A stretch of 64,000 nucleotides of DNA from Spiroplasma corruscae (GCF_002237575.1 NZ_CP022535.1:496001-560000), one strand, 5' to 3'; shown: positions 10,806 to 27,542, counted from the stretch's first letter. The notes: generated by a model not told the origin, from the letters alone. Numbers and translations are program-made.

Positions 10806-11924
10806 ATGAAAACAAAGTTTTTAAATGTTTTTGATCCATTGAAAAACCAAAGAGTTGAAATAATGGATAAAACAGGGAAAATAATTAACCCCAAATTAAT
10901 GCCTGATATAAAAGATGCTAAGTTATTAGAGGCTTATAAATTAATGAATTTATCAAGAAGGCAAGATGATTATCAAAATAAATTACAAAGACAAGGTAGA
11001 TTATTATCATTTCTATCTTCAACAGGTCAAGAGGCTACAGAAGTTGGATATACCTTACCTTTAATAAAGGGTAAGGATTGATTTGTACCCGGTTATAGAA
11101 ATAATGCAGCATGATTAACTATGGGAATGCCAATGAGAAATATAATGTTATATTGAATGGGTAATGAGTATGGAGCGAAATCACCAGATGGCGTAAATAT
11201 GCTACCACCAAATATTATTATTGGTTCACAATATTCTCATGCTGCCGGAATTGCTTTTGCAGAAAAGTATCGTAAAACAAATGCTGTAACTGTAACTTCA
11301 ACTGGTGATGGTGGAATGAGTGAAGGAGAAACTTATGAAGCAATGAACTTTGCAAAACTTCACGAATTACCTGTATTATTTGTTTGTGAAAACAATAAAT
11401 GAGCCATATCAACTCCATATTCAAAATCAACAAAAGCTTTAAATATTGCGGTTAAGGGTATTGCATCGGGTGTTCCTTCAATTAAAGTTGATGGTAATGA
11501 TTTTCTTGCTGTATATTCAGTTGTATCTGAAGCTATAGAATTTATTAGATCAGGTAATGGACCTGTTTTAATTGAGTTTGATACTTATAGATTGGGAGCT
11601 CACTCATCTTCAGATAACCCAAAAATATATAGACCAGAAGAAGAATTTCAAGAAGCATTAACAAGAGACCCATTAATAAGAATGAAAAATTATTTAATTG
11701 AAAACAAAGGGTGAACTGAAAAAAAACAAGAAAAACTTGATAAGGAACAAGACGAATTTATAAAAGCTGAATTTGAATATGCAGAAGCAAATAAAGCTTA
11801 TCCTTTAGAAGATGTGTTCAATTATGTATATGCTGAAAAAACTCCAGAGCTAGAAGAACAATACAAAGAAGCAAAAGAGTTCTTTGAAAAATACCCAGAT
11901 GTATTAAAAGGAGGTCATCACTAA
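10806..11924 (+). CDS. pdhA: Pyruvate dehydrogenase E1 alpha subunit
   Basis: 372 residues; the thiamine-diphosphate-binding half of the E1 heterotetramer that decarboxylates pyruvate. The TPP motif is clear: STGDGGMSEGETYEAMNFA through ENNKWAIS (GDG-x26-NN). SSTGQEATEVG near residue 80 and the phosphorylation-loop-like YRLGAHSSSDNP region are typical. Start ATG 10806 follows GGAGG, and the stop overlaps the next start by 1 nt (TAATG), so pdhA and pdhB are translationally coupled. Confidence 0.95.
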
Positions 11925-12916
11925 TGCCAAAAGTACTTAATAATGTTAAGGCAGTATCAGAAGCACTTGATGTTGCAATGGATAAATGAAAAGAAGTAGT
12001 AGTATATGGTGAAGATGCTGGTTATGAAGGTGGTGTCTTTAGAGCAACTGAAGGTTTACAAGCTAAATATGGTGAGGAAAGATGTTTTGATGCACCTATT
12101 AGTGAGGCTTTATTTGCAGGTCTTGGAATCGGAATGGCTTTAAATGGAATGAAACCTGTTGTTGAATTACAATTTGAAGGTCTTGGTTGAGCATCACTAC
12201 AAAATATTCTTGGACATATGGGTCGTATGAGAAATAGAACGAGAGGAAAATATCCAACACCGTTAGTAATTAGAATGCCAATGGGTGGTGGAATTAGAGC
12301 ACTTGAATCTCACTCTGAAGCAATGGAGGCAATGTACGCACATACCGCTGGTGTAAAGGTTGTTTGTCCTTCAACACCATATGATACAAAAGGATTAATA
12401 TTAGCAGCGATTGAATCACCTGACCCAGTTATAGTATTTGAACCAACTAAATTATATAGAGCTTTTAAACAAGAAATACCTGATGGATATTATACTATTC
12501 CAATTGGAGAAGCTTTCAAAATACAAGAAGGTAATGATTTAACAGTTGTTACGTATGGAGCACAAACTGTTGATTGTCAAAAAGCTATTGAAGAATTAGA
12601 ATCAAAAAAACCTGAGTTAACAATTGAATTAATTGATTTGAGAAGTATTAAACCATGAGATAAAAAAATGGTTTGTGAATCAGTTAAAAAAACAGGTAGA
12701 TTACTTGTTGTTCATGAAGCAATTAAATCATTCTCAGTATCTTCTGAAATAATAGCATCTGTTAATGAAGAATGTTTTGAATACTTAAAGGCACCATTAT
12801 CAAGATGTACTGGTTTTGATATTGTTATTCCATTTGATTCAGGTGAAGTTTATCATCAACCAAATCCAACTAGAATTTTAGATAAAATGGAAGAAGTATT
12901 AAATTTTAAATTTTAA
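11924..12916 (+). CDS. pdhB: Pyruvate dehydrogenase E1 beta subunit
   Basis: 330-residue transketolase-like beta subunit completing E1. Typical features: [53 protein letters not shown] and the C-terminal transketolase fold [11 protein letters not shown] and [12 protein letters not shown] 11924 overlaps the pdhA stop. Length is normal for Gram-positive and mollicute E1 beta. Confidence 0.95.
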
Positions 12917-12933
12917 TGCAACAGAACTAAAAT

Positions 12934-16237
<3,304 letters not shown>

Positions 16238-16314
16238 TTTATAATTTATTATATTAAATAAAATAATATTTTTTTAAGGTAGATGAATACTACATTATTT
16301 TTAAGAAGCTCATT

Positions 16315-16342
16315 AAAACCCAATAATTATGGGGTTTTTTTA
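16315..16342 (+). terminator. Terminator of the pdh operon
   Basis: AAAACCC (16315-16321), loop of about 10 nt, GGGTTTT followed by more T residues. About 78 nt after the pdhD stop. Confidence 0.75.
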
Positions 16343-16423
16343 ATTTGGAAATACTTTTTAAATATTTGATATTTATTAAAAAAAAAATTATAATTAAAGT
16401 GTATCAACATTTATGAGGTTAAA

Positions 16424-18325
16424 ATGAAAATAAATAAATTAATGTTATTTAACTCATTTTTATTATTTATTACACCTTCAGTTGTTGTTTCTTGTGGTGA
16501 AAATCAATTATTAAAAGATCCAGCCATTGATAACGAGTTGCAATTTAATGGACTTTTGAAAGGTTATTTAGAAGAAATTAATAAATTAGTTAATAATTGA
16601 TCTTCTATCTATTTAAATGCTGAAAGTCTTATCGAAAATGATAATAATAATGATTTGAATAATAGATTTTTTAATGCATCATTATTAAGAGAATATAGTA
16701 AACTAGGTGTTATTATTAATTCTAAAACTTCTTCAAAAGTCGACTTAAACAGTGAAACATTTAAAAATTATTTATTAAATTATAATACAGATATAAATAG
16801 AATAATTAATTTTGAGGCATTAAAACTTGAAATTAATAAGATAAAAGAAAAAACTAAGTATAAGATTTTATTTGAAGGTATTGATAATGTTTATAATGGT
16901 ATAAAATATATCGATAACTCCATATATTTGAAAATGTATACAAGTACAAATTCTAATATAATTACAAAAGATACAATTAATTGTGAATTTAATTTTAAAG
17001 TTTTAATTAATTATAAAGATTTTAAAAATAAGATACAGACAAAAGAGTTAAATACTAATTACAATGTTTCTTACATTTATACTAAAGATACTGCAATTAA
17101 TGATTTAGTTAAAAATATAGTTTTTAATGTTGAAAAAACCATTAAAGGTGATGTAAAAAAAATATTTTCAAATGATATTGAAACATATAATGATAAAGAA
17201 AATAAGTTTTATCAATTAGACTTAATTCTGAAAAATTATTTCGAAAAAAAAATTAAAAATAATTATATAAATTATATAACTAATATTATAAAATCTTATG
17301 ACAATAATGCATATTATGCCACTGTAGAAAATTCTTTTGAAAGTATCTATGGGAACTTAAATTGAATAATTGAACTTAATGCAAATAATAATCAATTAGA
17401 ATTTAATTGAAAAGATAATTCAGTAGGTCAAAAACTATATGATTTTATTTTTAGAATGAAAGAGAATTTTAAAGATTTTAGTATTCAAGGAAAAAATTAC
17501 TTGTTAGAAGAATCTATAAATGATTACTTATTAAGAAATATAATTAATTTTAAAGATGATTATAAAATACAAATAAATAAATATATAGAAAGTCAAAATA
17601 GTTTTGATTATAAAGATTTTACAACATCATCTAAGGTTGGTGTAATTGAACTAAAAAATTTGTGTATTACAAATAACGATATAAAACTTTCCTTACCTAC
17701 GTTAAAATCAATATTCACTTATTCTGTAAATAATGAAGAAATATTAGAGTATGATTCAAAAGAAAAATGAATGAATTCTATGTACTATCTTGCAATTTAT
17801 AAGGGGTTGTATTTAGGAATTAAAGATTTTCAAGAATTTTTTGGAATATATGAAAATATTGATACCGAAGATTACACGATTGCATCAATGAAAGGTTCAT
17901 ATCATTTTGGAAATATTCTTGATTATTTTATAAAATCATTTGATGAAAACGATCCAACTAATTGAAATAATTTTAATGATTGTTTATCGGGTAGTTACGG
18001 TAATTTAAATCAATATAGAAATAATTTATTAATTAATCAAAGTCAGTTTTTGTGAAGAACAGAAAATGATATCAATCAAGTTTCTTTAAATTTATATGAC
18101 ATTAACTATGGTAAAGGATTTAGCATTAAAGAATATTATAAAAACGACACAATACCAAGTGGTGAAAGCAATAAGTATGGTGAAAGTTATATAAATTTCT
18201 TATTTCAAAATGATTTTTTAAATATAAAATTTAAAACTGATAGAATATGAGGGCTGTTTAAGGATAAAGAAGGAGAGTATAAAGATAAATTAATATTTGA
18301 AATAAATAATAAAATAATTGGTTAG
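16424..18325 (+). CDS. Large lipoprotein, paralogous family, paired with ABC-2-like permease
   Basis: 633 residues with a lipoprotein signal: basic start MKINK, hydrophobic stretch and lipobox VVVSC with Cys at about residue 24. Mature part is hydrophilic, Asn/Lys/Tyr-rich. It resembles the lipoproteins at 20255 and 29455: each has a block where an amphipathic helix of the type L-x-x-E-I-N-x-I/L-K-x-K-T-K/E-Y is followed by an I-L-F/L-x-G-I/V segment at about residue 130-150. It ends in a TAG stop 13 nt before the permease ATG, so the two form an operon. Likely surface-exposed; function unknown. Confidence 0.8.
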
Positions 18326-18338
18326 GAGATACTTTCAA

Positions 18339-20225
18339 ATGGTTTCTAGAAAAAATAAGAATAATATTTTTAAAAAAGAAGAATTTAAAGATAAGTTAGA
18401 TAAAAATTCTCATAAGTTATTAAAAAAAGTCGGAGCCTTAAAATTAATATACTTTTGCATAAAAATTCTTTTATATGAGAAATCATTTCTTATATATATT
18501 TTAATCATTTCATTATTCTCATTATCAATTGCTTTTACACTACCATTTTTTAACAATCAAGCATTAGTGGTAAAGGTTTTTGACTTTTACATACTTATAT
18601 ATATTTCAAGCTTTTTATTTATATTAATTTTAAAGACAAGTAATTTTTTTCTTGGTAGAAAAGTTGAAGATAAAACTATATTTATAGTGTTGTCTAATCA
18701 AATATCACGTAGCAAATATTTTATTACACAATTTATAATAATCATATTAGTTTCCTGAATAAACATTTTATTTTCTTATACAATAATTAATATACTGTAC
18801 CTTGCATTCTCTGAGTTTAGAACAAGAAATGTATTAGTTTTAAAAACCGCAACTTTTTTATGATTCTCTTTTATTTTCTCTTTTTGTTTAGTTAGTTTAA
18901 TTATATTCTTATCAACAATTGCATCAAGTCAAGTTTCGTTAGTAATTACTACATTAATTTTATCTTTCTCTTTTATTGCAAATTTACCTTTACAGTTTTT
19001 AAAGTCAAAAGAAGAAAGTGAAAATATATTATTTTCAAGATATTCAAGTACTCAAGCTTATAATATTTCAAAGTTATATGAAGCTTTTGACTTACAAAAT
19101 TACATAAAAAACAATAAAATTAAGTATAATAATATCTCATATAAGTTAAACGATTTCTTATTAAATAGTAGTGCAACAAAAGATGATTTTTCTTCATTTG
19201 ACGAAAATGGTAATCCATCAGAAATCGTAAAAGAAAGATTTAATTTTTGAAATGATCTAGGTCTCATATCTAAAAATAATGAAAATTATAAATATAAATT
19301 AACAAATATAAAAGTATCATTATTTCCAAAAATAAATGATTTTAATAATACTACTTATTGAAATTCAACAGATAATTATGATATAAGTTTTGAATTGAAA
19401 AATAGATTTATTAGCATTGATGAATTATCAAATTTAATATCAAGTACATCAAATGAATCAAATAAAAAAATATTAAGTGATATTTATAATTTTACTAACA
19501 ATATAATAAAGCAACTTTATAATTTACAAAAAACTATGGTTACAGAGTTTAGTGACTTTATTAGGTATTTATTTATTAATGATATAAAAAACTCATTTAT
19601 TATAAATAAAAATAAAAGTGCAGATACAGAGTCTATTAAGCAGTTTAAAGCATCATATTTAATATCAATTTATAAACAGTTTTTCTTAAAGGATGGTTTA
19701 TCTAGTTCCAACCCCACAGAATATTTTGTTTTAAAAGATAACCAAGAAGTAGTGGATAACTTTATTAAAAATGACATGTATTTTCCATTGATGCTAAGCG
19801 CAAGATTACTTGAAGAGTATTTAATAGATCCAGTTAGTATTTATAAAATATCAACTAATTTCCCTGTAATAAAGAATGAAGCAGATTATTATGAATATTT
19901 ATCAAGGAGAAGTTTGTTTAACATTTTTACATATTTAAGTCCATTCTATAATATTTGATCTAATTACACTTTATATTCAGGTTATTCATACAATGACTTT
20001 TGATTTTCACCATATAGCGAAAGTAATATTGATTTAACATATCAAGAAAATATATTATTACCTTATATAACCTATAAGTTTGTAATAAATAATAATGGAA
20101 TAATTGATAAAGAATCTTATTTAAACTATATTGACCCATACATATTTTTAATAATAGCTGTACTGTTATCAACTATTGTAGTTATTTGTTCTTATTACAA
20201 GTTTGGAAAAAAAGATTTAGATTAA
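18339..20225 (+). CDS. ABC-2-type permease-like membrane protein
   Basis: 628 residues. ATG 18339 follows AGGAG. N-terminal block of about five hydrophobic segments (residues 45-225) includes GRKVEDKTIFIVLSNQISRSKYF, resembling the conserved region of ABC-2 permeases where Gly-x-x-x-x-x-x-T precedes the PISR segment. A large Lys/Asn-rich hydrophilic domain (about 230-590, probably extracellular) follows, then a last transmembrane helix (FLIIAVLLSTIVVICSYY). It lies between two paralogous lipoproteins. Its ATPase partner is not adjacent. Confidence 0.7.
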
Positions 20226-20254
20226 ATTTACTTAAGAAGGGGTATGTTTTAAAA

Positions 20255-22165
20255 ATGTTTAAAAAAATAAGTTTTATATTCATAGGCTTTATAATAACTC
20301 TAATATTTTTATTAAGTACTTTTTCATGTGCAAAGGATTCACAAGATAATTCAACTAATATTGAAAGTGATAATCAATTTTATTATAGTAATTTATTAGA
20401 TAGTTATAAAAAAGATGTGTTATTAATAATAAAAAATCATCACAATATTTCATCTATGGATTGAATAGAAAATGAGGAAAATGCAAAAAATAATAGTTTT
20501 TTTACTTCTGATAATATAATTTATCAAGTTGAATATTATAAGAAAAATAATAACTATCAACTAGACGATATGCAAAAAAAGTACTTTTTAAAAGATATGG
20601 AAAATAAATTATATATTGACAAGTTATCTTATGAACTTAATGAATTAAAATCAAACTCTAAATATGATGTATTATTAAATAATATTAACAATTTATATAA
20701 CGGGGTTGACATTGATTTTTCTTCATTAGAAATTAGTTATGAAAAAATTACAAACACCTTGCCAGGCCAAGAGCAAATAACAGAAAATTTTTATTCAAAT
20801 ATCTCTTTAAAATTTAATTATTGGATAAATTACCTTGATAAAAATAAAAAACCAACTAAATTTAATACTATTGATTATAATTTTAATTATAGTCTAAACA
20901 CAAATACCTCTTTGGAAAATGCATGAAAAAATTTAATTAAGAACCTAGAGTTTAATTTCCTTGGATTGCCAAAAGAAATATCAAATGGTTTTGGCGATCT
21001 TGATGCTAAGAAGTTAAAAATTAACTCTGATGATAAAACATTTTGTATGTATCAATCAAAAAATATTAATCTTGGATGTGATCAAACAAAAGAATTAAAT
21101 GATTATTTTAATAATAAAGAACTAGACCAAATAATTTCAAAATTATTGCAAGAAAACGTGAATTTAAAAGAGTCTATTAGAGCTAATACTTTTAAACCAT
21201 ATAATTTTGTTGAGGATTCAATTGACTACAATAATATATTTAGTGCAGATAAAGATCAAGTTAATTATTCATGAAATGATGGAGGAGAAGGGCAAAAATT
21301 TTATAATATAATTTTTAATAATATTGATAATGAAATGGAATCTGAAAATAGCGATATTTTATCAAATTATGTAAATAAAAGCAGTTTAGATTGAAAAAAA
21401 ACATTTAATAATGGTTTAAAAAATATTGTTGATGATTCAATTATTTTAAAAGATAGCGAGAAAGAACTAATTAAAAGTAAATATGATAGTTACTCAGTTT
21501 TAGGTACATTAAACATTGATAATTTAGAAGTTGTAGTAAAAGGTGATAATGGAAATGAATATTCACAAAAGTTACCGCAGTTTAAAATTCAATTTAGTTA
21601 TTCTGTTGATTTAAGTGATAAGTATTTAAAACAAGAATCCAACGTTAATAATTCAGCTACATTAAAAAGTACATTAATAAATCTAAAACAAGGGATAAAT
21701 ATATATAAAAATGCAATTGGTATTAGCAAAAAAGATGAAAAAGATCCATTAAGTCCTATATTAACATTTACAGGTAATGCAAAAAAAGTTGAATCTAATG
21801 ATTTCATTGAAAAGGAATTTAGTATATGAGAATATTTAAAAAAATCGCAGGTTAAAAAATACGACCTAAATTTTATAAGTGATTTTTTATTTTTTAATAT
21901 ACTTTCAACCGATTTTGTAATTAGACAAGGGTACTACATAAAGGTTGCTAGGCAATTTATATTTGATGTAAAAATTAAATCAATGCTTAATGAAGAAAAT
22001 TTTAATCTAAATTACTCTAATGGACAATTATTATTTCCTAGTACTAATTATGACTATAAATTTAATTTGATTTTTAAGATTAATTTTATTAATATTAGTT
22101 TTAATTTGTCCATTAGTAGTGCTCCAAATCAAACCAAATATGTCGCCTTACTATCAAGCTATTAA
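20255..22165 (+). CDS. Large lipoprotein, paralogue of the 16424 and 29455 genes
   Basis: 636 residues; signal MFKKISFIFIGFIITLIFLLSTFSC with lipobox Cys at residue 25. ATG 20255 is preferred to the ATG at 20244, which runs into a stop at once. The mature region shares the paralogous block (YELNELKSNSKYDVLLNNI). Probably translated with the permease: it starts 29 nt after the permease stop, with AAGAAGGGG between. Surface lipoprotein of unknown role. Confidence 0.8.
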
Positions 22166-22501
22166 ATTTAGATAAACTAAAATATAGAATAATCAAAATA
22201 AGTATTATAAAAAAGTGGTAAAAATATTGAGTAAAATTAAGATATTATGATGTAAAAATTAAGTCAAACATTCAAATAAGTAATAAAAAAAATGTTATAT
22301 CAAGTCCATGGTAAGTATATATAATACTAAATTTAGTAAAAAAATAGAATGAAGTATTTAAAAAATATTAGTCTGATAGATATTAATATATTTATACTAG
22401 GTTATCATTATTTTTTTATTAAATATAAATATAGTATGGCAGTAATTTATTTTTAATTATATAAAATAATTTTTAATTGCTTCTACCACTATTGAAGTAT
22501 A
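22166..22501. other. Gene-free stretch, nothing recognised
   Basis: AT-rich DNA between the lipoprotein gene and a promoter at 22502; stops in all frames. No hairpin terminator of good quality is evident. Confidence 0.5.
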
Positions 22502-22530
22502 TTGAAATAGAAAAGAATATATTGTATAAT
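22502..22530 (+). promoter_or_regulatory. Sigma-70-type promoter for the 22554 gene
   Basis: TTGAAA at 22502-22507, 17-nt spacer, TATAAT at 22525-22530, and an AAAGGAG ribosome site about 12 nt downstream. Confidence 0.7.
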
Positions 22531-22553
22531 AAAACATACTCAAAGGAGTAAAA

Positions 22554-22913
22554 ATGAACAAAGAAGTTAACATTATCAAATCTAAAACAAAAAAAATACT
22601 AGCTATTTCCATACTATTAATTATTTTGGCAATTATTGGAATGACTGTTTCTGTTATTTATTACAATAAGTATGGTCAAATGTATATATTGTTTCTTATA
22701 TTTGTTTTTTTAATAGTATCAATTTGTTTTTTACTATCTTTAATAGGTGGTATAACATTTTTGGTAAAAAACAAAAAACTTGATCAATTAAAAAAAATAA
22801 AAGCCAAAACAGCATTAGAATGAGGAATATTTTACTTTAAAGTTTTATCGATTATTGATAATGTCACAAATAAAAATATTAAGTTAAATAAGGGGGATAA
22901 ATATGAAGGGTAA
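22554..22913 (+). CDS. Small membrane protein with two transmembrane helices
   Basis: 119 residues after reading TGA 22821 as Trp. Two hydrophobic segments (about 15-38 and 43-70) followed by a charged tail. ATG follows AAAGGAG and a clear promoter. Its 3' end overlaps the next gene by 11 nt, so the two are coupled. No family recognised. Confidence 0.75.
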
Positions 22914-23775
22914 AAATGATACTAATAGTAATTTATTAAAGGATTATAAAAAAGAAATTAAGAAATATATTAAATTTATACCTGTAAATTTTATAGTTTA
23001 TATAGTTGATATTTGTGTATTTATTTCATTATTCACATTATTCATTGTAAATAGATTTTTTGAAAGTGATTATATTTCTTGATCAATTATTGCATTATGT
23101 CTATATACTATGTTTAGATTTTCATTTTTAAACTGATTTCAAAAAAATAAATATTATAAAAAAATTGTAGTATATAATTTTAAAGAAAAAGTTGGCGATG
23201 GTGAAATGCTAATTCAAAGAGAAGTATCTTATAATTCAATTAATTTTTGAATAATTATAATAATAATTAACTTATCAACTGCCTTTTTTGCGAATTACGA
23301 AGTTGCAACATTTCTAAGTAATGTTAAGATAATGCTTGCGCTTACAAATACAGCTTTAAATATGTTGCTATTGCCTTCATTCTTATTTTCATTCCAACAA
23401 ATTGGTCAAATAGATAAGAATGTAGCTTCAAATTATCATAATTTATTAAAAGACCAGTTCTTTTCAAATAAATCATTATTTGATGATGTTGAATTTGAAG
23501 ACTATTATTTACATTTAAAATTTAAGAAAAATAATTTAGTTTCAAGAAACGGTTTGTTTATTTACATAAATAAGGATGATGTAAAAGTAAAAGACCAACA
23601 AGGCCTTGTAAATATTAATAAAAAGATATTGAAAATCTATAAAGAACTTTGAGAGTCATATTATCATTTTTTAGAAGAAAAAAGTGATATAAAAGTTTCA
23701 AAATCTAGATTACATACGCAATATTGAATTGAAAGAATATATGATCATATTTTTGAGGACTTCTTTAATTTATAA
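22903..23775 (+). CDS. Membrane protein, unknown function
   Basis: 290 residues with four hydrophobic segments in pairs (about 27-50, 62-80, 108-128, 140-165) and a hydrophilic C-terminal half (about 170-290) rich in Lys, Asp and aromatic residues, probably cytoplasmic. ATG 22903 follows AAGGGGG and lies inside the end of the preceding gene. Followed by a strong terminator. No family recognised. Confidence 0.75.
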
Positions 23776-23816
23776 AGATTAATTATATATTTAAAATTAT
23801 TATAACTGTTTTTTAA

Positions 23817-23858
23817 GTAAATAAACCCTTTAAATTATTGGTTTATTTACTTTTATTT
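23817..23858 (+). terminator. Strong intrinsic terminator
   Basis: 11-bp perfect inverted repeat GTAAATAAACC (23817-23827) and GGTTTATTTAC (23840-23850) followed by TTTTATTTT. Confidence 0.8.
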
Positions 23859-23901
23859 TGCTAAAGTAATAAAAAAAATTTCCATAAAAAGTAGAAAATA
23901 T

Positions 23902-23929
23902 TTGCAATTTTATTTGATTTAATTATAAT
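23902..23929 (+). promoter_or_regulatory. Sigma-70-type promoter for the 23963 gene
   Basis: TTGCAA at 23902-23907, 16-nt spacer, TATAAT at 23924-23929; TTGGAGA ribosome site at about 23951. Confidence 0.65.
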
Positions 23930-23962
23930 TAATATATAAGTAAAGAAATATTGGAGATTTTT

Positions 23963-24733
23963 ATGAAGAAGTTTAAAGTTACTGAAAAATCACTAATAAA
24001 TTATACAATATTGTCTTTTTTTGGGCTTTGTTTTGTGATTTCTACTTTACTAGATCCATGTAATGATGATAAATTATATCAAAAAATAACAATAATTAAA
24101 ATATTTTTTGGACTTTTAATTGTTTTTTGAATTTTGTTAAAATTTTATATCGAAATAACTAGGCTTATAAAAAGATTTAGAATTAATTATGGTATGATAA
24201 AAAACTATGATTGATTTTTAAGATTTGAAAATTTATGAACATTTATTAAAACAATTTTATTAATTACTCCATTCTTAGCGTTAAATATATATTGGGCATT
24301 AAGTGTAATGAACTCTATAGAAGATTTTGAGGTTTTTTCTCTTGAATTAGCAAAATCATTTTCAGGTGATTTCCTTAATAAATTTGGATTTTTTACAAAC
24401 CAAAAAGTATTTTTGTTTGGTGCGACAATTATTTGAGCGATGTTTTTATCATTGTTTTTTGCAACAGTATTTTATATAGGTTATAAAATTGCAATGAAAA
24501 GATTTACAAATAACTTAATTAGAATAAATGAAAAAATATCAAATAATTGCAAAAAAACAAAAGAGTATAAAGATATGCTAGGAGATAATTTAAAAGAATT
24601 AGAAGAAGAAAAAGCGAATATAGATAAAGCTAACTTTTTCATTAGGGAAGTTATAGTCTTTACTTATGTTAAGTTTAAAATTTCTGAAATGTGAAAAGAT
24701 GTTAAAAAAGGAACATTACCACCACGAAAATAA
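23963..24733 (+). CDS. Membrane protein with C-terminal coiled coil
   Basis: 256 residues. About four hydrophobic segments (15-32, 45-65, 95-115, 155-180), then a charged coiled-coil-like stretch (about 185-225, with LKELEEEKANIDKA) and a Lys-rich tail. ATG follows GGAGA. Stand-alone gene with its own promoter and a downstream terminator. Function unknown. Confidence 0.7.
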
Positions 24734-24818
24734 TTTTTCGGGGAATATTAATTAATTTATACAAGTGTCGTGTTATTCTTCATGACAATTGTTGTGAAGA
24801 TATATTGTATTCATAATA

Positions 24819-24846
24819 TAAAAGAGTTTTTAACTCTTTTTTTTAT
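24819..24846 (+). terminator. Terminator upstream of valS
   Basis: AAAGAGTT (24821-24828), AACTCTTT (24832-24839) and following T run. Confidence 0.7.
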
Positions 24847-24893
24847 TTATTGGTATAATTAATTTATAAATTTTAGTTATATAAGAGGGGAAT

Positions 24894-27542
24894 ATGAAAA
24901 AAAACTCGTTGGATAATAAATATAATCATATAATTGTAGAAAAAGATAAATATAATAAATGATTAGAACTTGATCTATTTAAAGCTAAGTTAGATAGCAA
25001 AAAACCACCATTTTCAATAGTAATACCACCCCCAAATGTAACTGGTAAACTTCACTTAGGTCATGCCTGAGATGGTTCTTTGCAAGATTTATTGATTAGA
25101 TATAAAAAGTTAAGTGGGTTCGATACAGTTTGAATCCCTGGGATGGATCATGCAGGAATTGCTACTCAAGCAAAAGTTGAAGAGAGATTAAGAAAAGATA
25201 ATATTTCAAGATATGACTTAGGTAGAGAAAAATTCGTTGAAAAAGTTTGGGAATGAAAAGAAGAATATAGTCAAAACATTAGAAAACAATGATCAAAACT
25301 TGGTTTATCTTTAGATTACTCAAAGGAAAAATTTACTTATTCTGAACAATTGAATAAAATAGTAAATTTTGTTTTTGTTGAAATGTATAAAAAAGGATTT
25401 ATTTATAGAGGGGAAAGAATAATTAATTGAGACCCTAAACAAAAAACAGCTCTTTCAAATATTGAAGTAATTTATAAAGAAACAAAAGGAAAAATGTACT
25501 ACTTCAAGTATTTTTTTGAAGATAAAAAAGATTTTTTAACAGTAGCAACAACACGACCTGAAACAATGTTTGGAGATGTATGTGTTATTGTAAATCCCAA
25601 TGATGAACGCTATAAAAAATATATAGGCTTAAAAGTATATAATCCAGCCAATGGTGAACTTATACCGATTATTGCAGATGAATATGTCGATATAGATTTT
25701 GGTACTGGTGTCATGAAGTGTACGCCTGCTCATGATCATAATGATTTTGAACTCTCATTAAAGCATAATTTAAAAATTATAAATGTAATGAATTTAGATG
25801 GTTCAATGAATGAAAAAACCGGAGAGTATAACGGTGTTGATAGATTTATAGTACGTAAAAATCTTGTAGAAAGTTTGCAAAATATTAAATTAGTAATAAA
25901 AATTGAAGAAATTAATCATCAGGTAGGGTATTCAGAAAGAAGTGGTGAAATAGTTGAACCACTAATATCAAAACAATGATTTGTCAAAATGAAGAGGCTA
26001 TCTGAGGATGTTATAAAGCTTCAAAATTCTGAAAATAAAATTAACTTTTTTCCAGAAAGATTTTCAAGTACATTGGAAACATGAATGAAAAACGCATATG
26101 ATTGAACAATTTCAAGACAATTGTGATGAGGGCATCAAATTCCTGCATGATATAATAAAAATAATAATGATATATATGTTGGTTTAGAGGCTCCGAATGA
26201 TATTGAAAATTGAACTAGAGATGAAGATGTTTTAGATACATGATTCTCAAGTGCTTTTTGACCATTTGCGACGATGGATTGGGAACCAAATAAGAAATCA
26301 GAATTATTTAAAAGATATTATCCTGTATCAGTAATGGTAACAGGATATGATATTATATTCTTTTGAGTGGCTAGGATGATATTTCAAGGGATTGAATTTA
26401 CAGGAACTAAACCTTTTAATGATGTTCTATTGCATGGGTTAATTAGAGATGAAAATGGTCATAAAATGTCAAAATCTCTTGGTAATGGTGTTGATCCAAT
26501 GGATGTTATTGAAGAATATGGCGCTGATGCATTAAGGTACTTTTTAATTACTAATTCAAGTCCAGGTCAAGATCTGAGGTATAGTAAGGAAAAACTTAAA
26601 TCAACTTGAAATTTTCTAAATAAAGTGTGAAATGCATCTAGATTTGTTTTTATGAATAGCAATATAGTTTCAAGTGATGATGATTTTATTAATTATTATT
26701 TAAATAATTTTACTAATAATAATTTAATAGACAAATGAATCCTTAATAAATTATCTATATGTAAAAATGAAATTAATAAAGTATTTGATAGTTATGAATT
26801 CTCTATTGTTGGTAAATTACTTTATAGTTTTATATGAGATGAATATTGCTCTTGATATTTAGAACTAGCTAAAGCACAATTGCAGAATGAAAACTTATCA
26901 GAATTAGAAATAAATAATACAAAAGCTACGTTAGTATATGTACTTAAACAAATTATTTTATTATTACATCCTTTTTGTCCTTTTATAACTGAAGAAATTT
27001 ATTCTAACCTAGGGTTAAAAGATTCAATAATGATGGATAAGTATGATAATATAGAATTTAACTTTGAAATTGATTTAATTGAAAATATCTTTAAAACAGT
27101 AACAAGGATAAGGGAATTCAGAGCAGATCAAAATATTAAAAATAACCAAGCTTTGCAATTTAGTATTAATGCTAATAATTCAAAGTATATTATATTTAAG
27201 AATGATTTTTTTGAGTATTATAATTTTTTTGTAAATAAATTAGTTAATTCAAATGTTATATTGGACAAGATTTATTCAACTGAGTTAACTAGTATTGCAA
27301 TACTTGACTACTTTTTAGAAATTGAAAATTCAAATTTTATAGATAAAGAAGAAGTTTATAAAAACTTATTAGAAACAAAATCAAAATTAGAATCTGAAAT
27401 TAAAAGAAGTGAAAGTATATTAAATAATGAAAACTTTATTAAAAAAGCAAGTAAAGAAAAATTATTATTAGAAAAAGATAAGTACGATAATTATATGATT
27501 CAATACAATGCTATTATAAAAAAAATTAATAATAATAAATAA
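24894..27542 (+). CDS. valS: Valyl-tRNA synthetase
   Basis: 882-residue class I aminoacyl-tRNA synthetase that charges tRNA-Val. [14 protein letters not shown] carries the HIGH-type motif (His54-Leu-Gly-His57); editing-domain signatures [13 protein letters not shown] and [17 protein letters not shown] are clear; KMSKS lies at 524-528. The C-terminal coiled-coil arm typical of ValRS is present (about 810-880). Many TGA codons read as Trp, including in conserved sites such as RQLWWGHQIPAWY. ATG 24894 follows GAGGGG; TATAAT at 24854-24859 may be its -10 box. Confidence 0.97.

Noticed and set aside
20186-20464. ORF start at 20186 upstream of the lipoprotein
   Set aside because: It overlaps the end of the permease; the ATG at 20255 gives a proper lipoprotein signal.
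24734-24893. T-box riboswitch for valS
   Set aside because: The space is short and I see neither the T-box core nor a specifier stem; only a terminator and a palindrome.
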